Translations under genes and position numbers: made by a program
Shown here: positions 61,719-64,000 of the stretch, in pieces
Numbering within the stretch: position 1 is the first letter of the stretch
Layout of the letters: every line of letters starts with the position of its first letter
Assembly: GCF_029433105.1 (NCBI RefSeq)
Contig: NZ_JARNTW010000005.1
Coordinates: 191,659 to 255,658 of the forward strand
Length of the DNA: 64,000 bases
Origin: Runella sp. MFBS21
Lineage (GTDB): Bacteria > Bacteroidota > Bacteroidia > Cytophagales > Spirosomataceae
Direction: 5' to 3'
The notes under the pieces: model-generated
The model's database searches: none
Seen by the model: the letters and a program-made list of their open reading frames with translations, nothing else
Told to the model about the DNA's origin: nothing

Positions 61719-61752
61719 ATAGAGGAATTTGGATTAGTTATCAACCTTAAAA

Positions 61753-62895
61753 ATGGATATCATGGAAACATTCATCACCGAAATAGTCCCTTCACAAGTT
61801 CAGGAAGAAGACTTTTTGCCTTTGAATGGCACAGATTATATCGAGCTGTATGTAGGCAATGCCAAGCAAGCGGCGCATTATTTTCAGACGGCTTTTGGAT
61901 TTCAGCCTTTGGCTTATGCGGGATTGCAGACGGGGCTTCGCGACCGCGAGTCTTACGTAGTGCAACAAGGCAAAATTCGTCTAGTATTGACATCACCCTT
62001 GAAAGGCGGAACCGAAATTGGAAAGCACATCGATACCCACGGCGACGGCGTGAAAGTAGTGGCACTTTGGGTAGATGATGCAGAATATGCTTACCATACC
62101 ACGGTAGAGCGCGGCGCTAAACCATATTTTGAACCAGTAGTAGAGGAAGACCAGTGGGGCAAAGTAATTCGGTCGGGGATACATACCTATGGCGATACAG
62201 TACATGTGTTTGTAGAGCGAAAAGAATATGAGGGCGTTTTTTTGCCAGGTTTTCAAGCTTGGAAGCCTGCCTATCAGCCTAGCGATGTAGGTCTCAAGTA
62301 CGTAGATCACATGGTGGGCAATGTAGGCTGGAACGAAATGCTCCCTTGGGTAGAATTTTATGCTCACGTCATGGGCTTCAATCAATTGGTTTCGTTTGAT
62401 GACAAAGACATCTCGACCGATTATACAGCCTTAATGAGCAAAGTCATGAGCAATGGAAACGGGCGCATTAAATTTCCAATCAATGAACCTGCCGAAGGCA
62501 AGAAAAAATCGCAAGTGGAGGAATACCTTGATTTTTATGGCGGAGCGGGCGTACAGCACATCGCCGTTGCCACCGACAATATCATCGAGACTGTGACAGA
62601 ATTGCAAGAGCGAGGCGTGGAGTTTTTGAACGTCCCTACCACTTACTACGACGATTTGCTAGAGCGTGTAGGCCATATCGACGAAGATTTGGAGCCGCTG
62701 CGCCAATTGGGGATTTTGGTAGATAGAGACGATGAAGGCTACTTGCTGCAAATCTTCACGAAGCCTATCATGCCGCGCCCTACTTTGTTTTTTGAAATCA
62801 TCCAACGCAAAGGAGCGAAATCTTTTGGTAAAGGAAATTTTAAAGCTCTTTTTGAGGCTATTGAGCGCGAACAGGCGTTGAGAGGTACGTTGTAA
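61753..62895 (+). CDS. hppD: 4-Hydroxyphenylpyruvate dioxygenase
   Basis: The enzyme converts 4-hydroxyphenylpyruvate to homogentisate in tyrosine breakdown. The 380-residue product has the two-domain vicinal-oxygen-chelate structure. Metal ligands are His in LKYVDHMVGNVGWNE, His in GGAGVQHIAVATDN and Glu in RPTLFFEIIQRKG. Length and motifs are normal for bacterial HppD. It is followed after 9 bp by phhA, so the pair makes homogentisate from phenylalanine, while the transaminase and later steps lie outside the window. Either ATG (61753 or 61762) is possible. Confidence 0.95.
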   Translation: MDIMETFITEIVPSQVQEEDFLPLNGTDYIELYVGNAKQAAHYFQTAFGFQPLAYAGLQTGLRDRESYVVQQGKIRLVLTSPLKGGTEIGKHIDTHGDGVKVVALWVDDAEYAYHTTVERGAKPYFEPVVEEDQWGKVIRSGIHTYGDTVHVFVERKEYEGVFLPGFQAWKPAYQPSDVGLKYVDHMVGNVGWNEMLPWVEFYAHVMGFNQLVSFDDKDISTDYTALMSKVMSNGNGRIKFPINEPAEGKKKSQVEEYLDFYGGAGVQHIAVATDNIIETVTELQERGVEFLNVPTTYYDDLLERVGHIDEDLEPLRQLGILVDRDDEGYLLQIFTKPIMPRPTLFFEIIQRKGAKSFGKGNFKALFEAIEREQALRGTL

Positions 62896-62904
62896 AACTC
62901 CCAA

Positions 62905-63645
62905 ATGAGACCAGACATGGAACAGGCATATCAAAAATATACCCAAGAAGACCAAGCCATGTGGCAGATGCTTTTTCAACGTCAGATGGCGCAGCTACCT
63001 GCTATTGCTAGTCGCATGTATTTAGAGGGCATCGAAAAGGTAGGGTTTAGGGCGGAGCATATTCCTAATTTCAACAACGAGACCAATCCGCGTCTACGGC
63101 AGTTGGCTGGTTGGGAGGTAGAAGTAGTGCCGGGATTGATTCCGCAGCCAGATTTTTTTAGATTACTTTCTAACCGTAAGTTTCCAGCTTCTACGTGGCT
63201 TCGTACGCCCGCCCAATTGGACTATCTCGAAGAGCCAGATATGTTTCATGATACTTTTGGGCATGTACCTTTGCTGACTCACCAGCCCTTTTGTGATTTT
63301 GTCGAAGATTTGAGTCGAATTGCTTTACGTTTCATCGATTTACCCGAAGCCATTGTGCAGATTAGTCGATTGTATTGGTACACGGTGGAGTTTGGTTTAA
63401 TAGAGGAAGCAGGTCAGCTCAAAATTTATGGGGGTGGAATTTTATCGTCAGCCGGAGAAAGTGTGTACTGCTTAAGCGACAAAATTCCCAAGTTACCTTT
63501 CGATGTTCGGACGATTTTGGCCACACCTTTTCATATTGACCGATTTCAGGAGCATTATTTTGTGATAAATTCTTACGAGCAGCTTTATCGCTCAACGCCT
63601 GATATTGAGGAATTTCTGTCTGAAAGCTATTTGGTTGGAAAATAA
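62905..63645 (+). CDS. phhA: Phenylalanine 4-monooxygenase
   Basis: This pterin-dependent non-heme iron hydroxylase converts phenylalanine to tyrosine. The 246-residue catalytic domain has no regulatory ACT domain, the usual bacterial form. The iron ligands are visible in MFHDTFGHVPLLTHQPF (two His) and the Glu in WYTVEFGLIEE; VGFRAEHIPNFNNE and KIYGGGILSSAGES are family signatures. It forms an operon with hppD, providing the first step of phenylalanine/tyrosine catabolism. Confidence 0.94.
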   Translation: MRPDMEQAYQKYTQEDQAMWQMLFQRQMAQLPAIASRMYLEGIEKVGFRAEHIPNFNNETNPRLRQLAGWEVEVVPGLIPQPDFFRLLSNRKFPASTWLRTPAQLDYLEEPDMFHDTFGHVPLLTHQPFCDFVEDLSRIALRFIDLPEAIVQISRLYWYTVEFGLIEEAGQLKIYGGGILSSAGESVYCLSDKIPKLPFDVRTILATPFHIDRFQEHYFVINSYEQLYRSTPDIEEFLSESYLVGK

Positions 63646-63757
63646 ATTTCAAAAATTTTGTTCTTTTTTTGACCTGAAAACTTGCGAAAGAGAAATTAAT
63701 TCAGCTATATTTGCACCTCGTTAAGCCAAACGCCGCTGCAAATGCAGCAAAATCAAC

Positions 63758-63844
63758 GGAGAGATGGGTGAGTGGCTGAAACCAGCAGTTTGCTAAACTG
63801 CCGTACTCGTAAGGGTACCGAGGGTTCGAATCCCTCTCCCTCCG
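63758..63844 (+). tRNA. tRNA-Ser (GCT)
   Basis: The 87-nt gene has acceptor GGAGAGA pairing with TCCCTCC (one A-C mismatch), a long variable arm (GTACTCGTAAGGGTAC), T-loop GGTTCGAATCC and anticodon loop TTGCTAA. CCA is not encoded. Confidence 0.92.
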
Positions 63845-63865
63845 CTGCTAATTTTGGCCTAGCAT

Positions 63866-63940
63866 CGGGATGTAGCGTAGTCCGGTCATCGCGCCTGGTT
63901 TGGGACCAGGAGGTCGCAAGTTCGAATCTTGCCATCCCGA
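63866..63940 (+). tRNA. tRNA-Pro (TGG)
   Basis: The 75-nt gene has acceptor CGGGATG/CATCCCG, anticodon stem CCTGG/CCAGG with loop TTTGGGA (anticodon TGG), and T-arm CAAGTTCGAATCTTG. CCA is not encoded. It is 21 bp after tRNA-Ser and probably co-transcribed. Confidence 0.95.
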
Positions 63941-63944
63941 CTTT

Positions 63945-63981
63945 ATAAAGCACTGTAAGACAGTTTCTTACAGTGCTTTAT
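63945..63981 (+). terminator. Terminator of the tRNA operon
   Basis: A 16-bp perfect stem, ATAAAGCACTGTAAGA (63945-63960) and its complement (63966-63981), has a 5-nt loop. It immediately follows tRNA-Pro. Confidence 0.85.
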
Positions 63982-64000
63982 GCTTTATAAAACCTTTAGG

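Noticed and set aside
63753-63953. 66-codon minus frame
   Set aside because: Covers two intact tRNA genes.

Overview
The window is chromosomal DNA of a Bacteroidota bacterium, most likely a cytophagal lineage (Spirosomataceae/Cytophagaceae-like). The grounds are the protein types (short CarB without a regulatory domain, CZB- and PAS-rich kinases, DUF2157 membrane proteins, secreted GHL6-type protein, Omp85 barrel), TAnnTTTG-like promoter boxes, poor Shine-Dalgarno sequences and AT-rich intergenic DNA. The genus is not determined.

Layout. 0-5 kb is a degraded zone: an edge-truncated gene, a thioredoxin-like fragment, an AraC-type regulator, a coiled-coil secreted gene broken at an A15 tract, MITE-like repeats, and a 754-bp insertion-sequence remnant with perfect 17-bp terminal inverted repeats around a frameshifted transposase. 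5-8.3 kb carries rodA and mrdA (PBP2), the cell-elongation pair, without mreBCD beside them.

8.8-24.6 kb is an accessory array, nearly all on the minus strand, of small unrelated genes: alpha/beta hydrolase, CPBP protease, ankyrin protein, four oxidoreductases each beside a regulator of a different family (AraC, HxlR, AraC, Crp), serine hydrolase, NTF2-like protein, tautomerase, lipoproteins, and an AbiH defence gene with a small partner. Many gene units are separated by 85-200 bp imperfect palindromes whose outer ends read ..YAACG.. and ..GTTRGC... The arrangement resembles integron attC sites and gene cassettes, but no integrase lies in the window. This is the most interesting feature.

24.7-63.6 kb is ordinary core genome: carB, two DUF2157 membrane proteins, a zinc-sensing PAS histidine kinase with its response regulator, a secreted glycosidase-like protein, an Omp85-like barrel, a sugar isomerase-like protein, a diheme cytochrome c, sufB standing alone, a gluconolactonase-like protein, rsmA-mgtE, a 1206-residue hybrid kinase, a 3-hydroxyacyl-CoA dehydrogenase, an HxlR-controlled NAD(P)-binding operon with a visible operator, a P-type Mg2+ ATPase, an ArsR-SRPBCC operon, a pseudouridine synthase with a 12-copy basic repeat, acetoacetyl-CoA synthetase, a class D beta-lactamase, and a phenylalanine/tyrosine degradation pair (hppD, phhA). 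The window ends with tRNA-Ser(GCT), tRNA-Pro(TGG) and a strong terminator.
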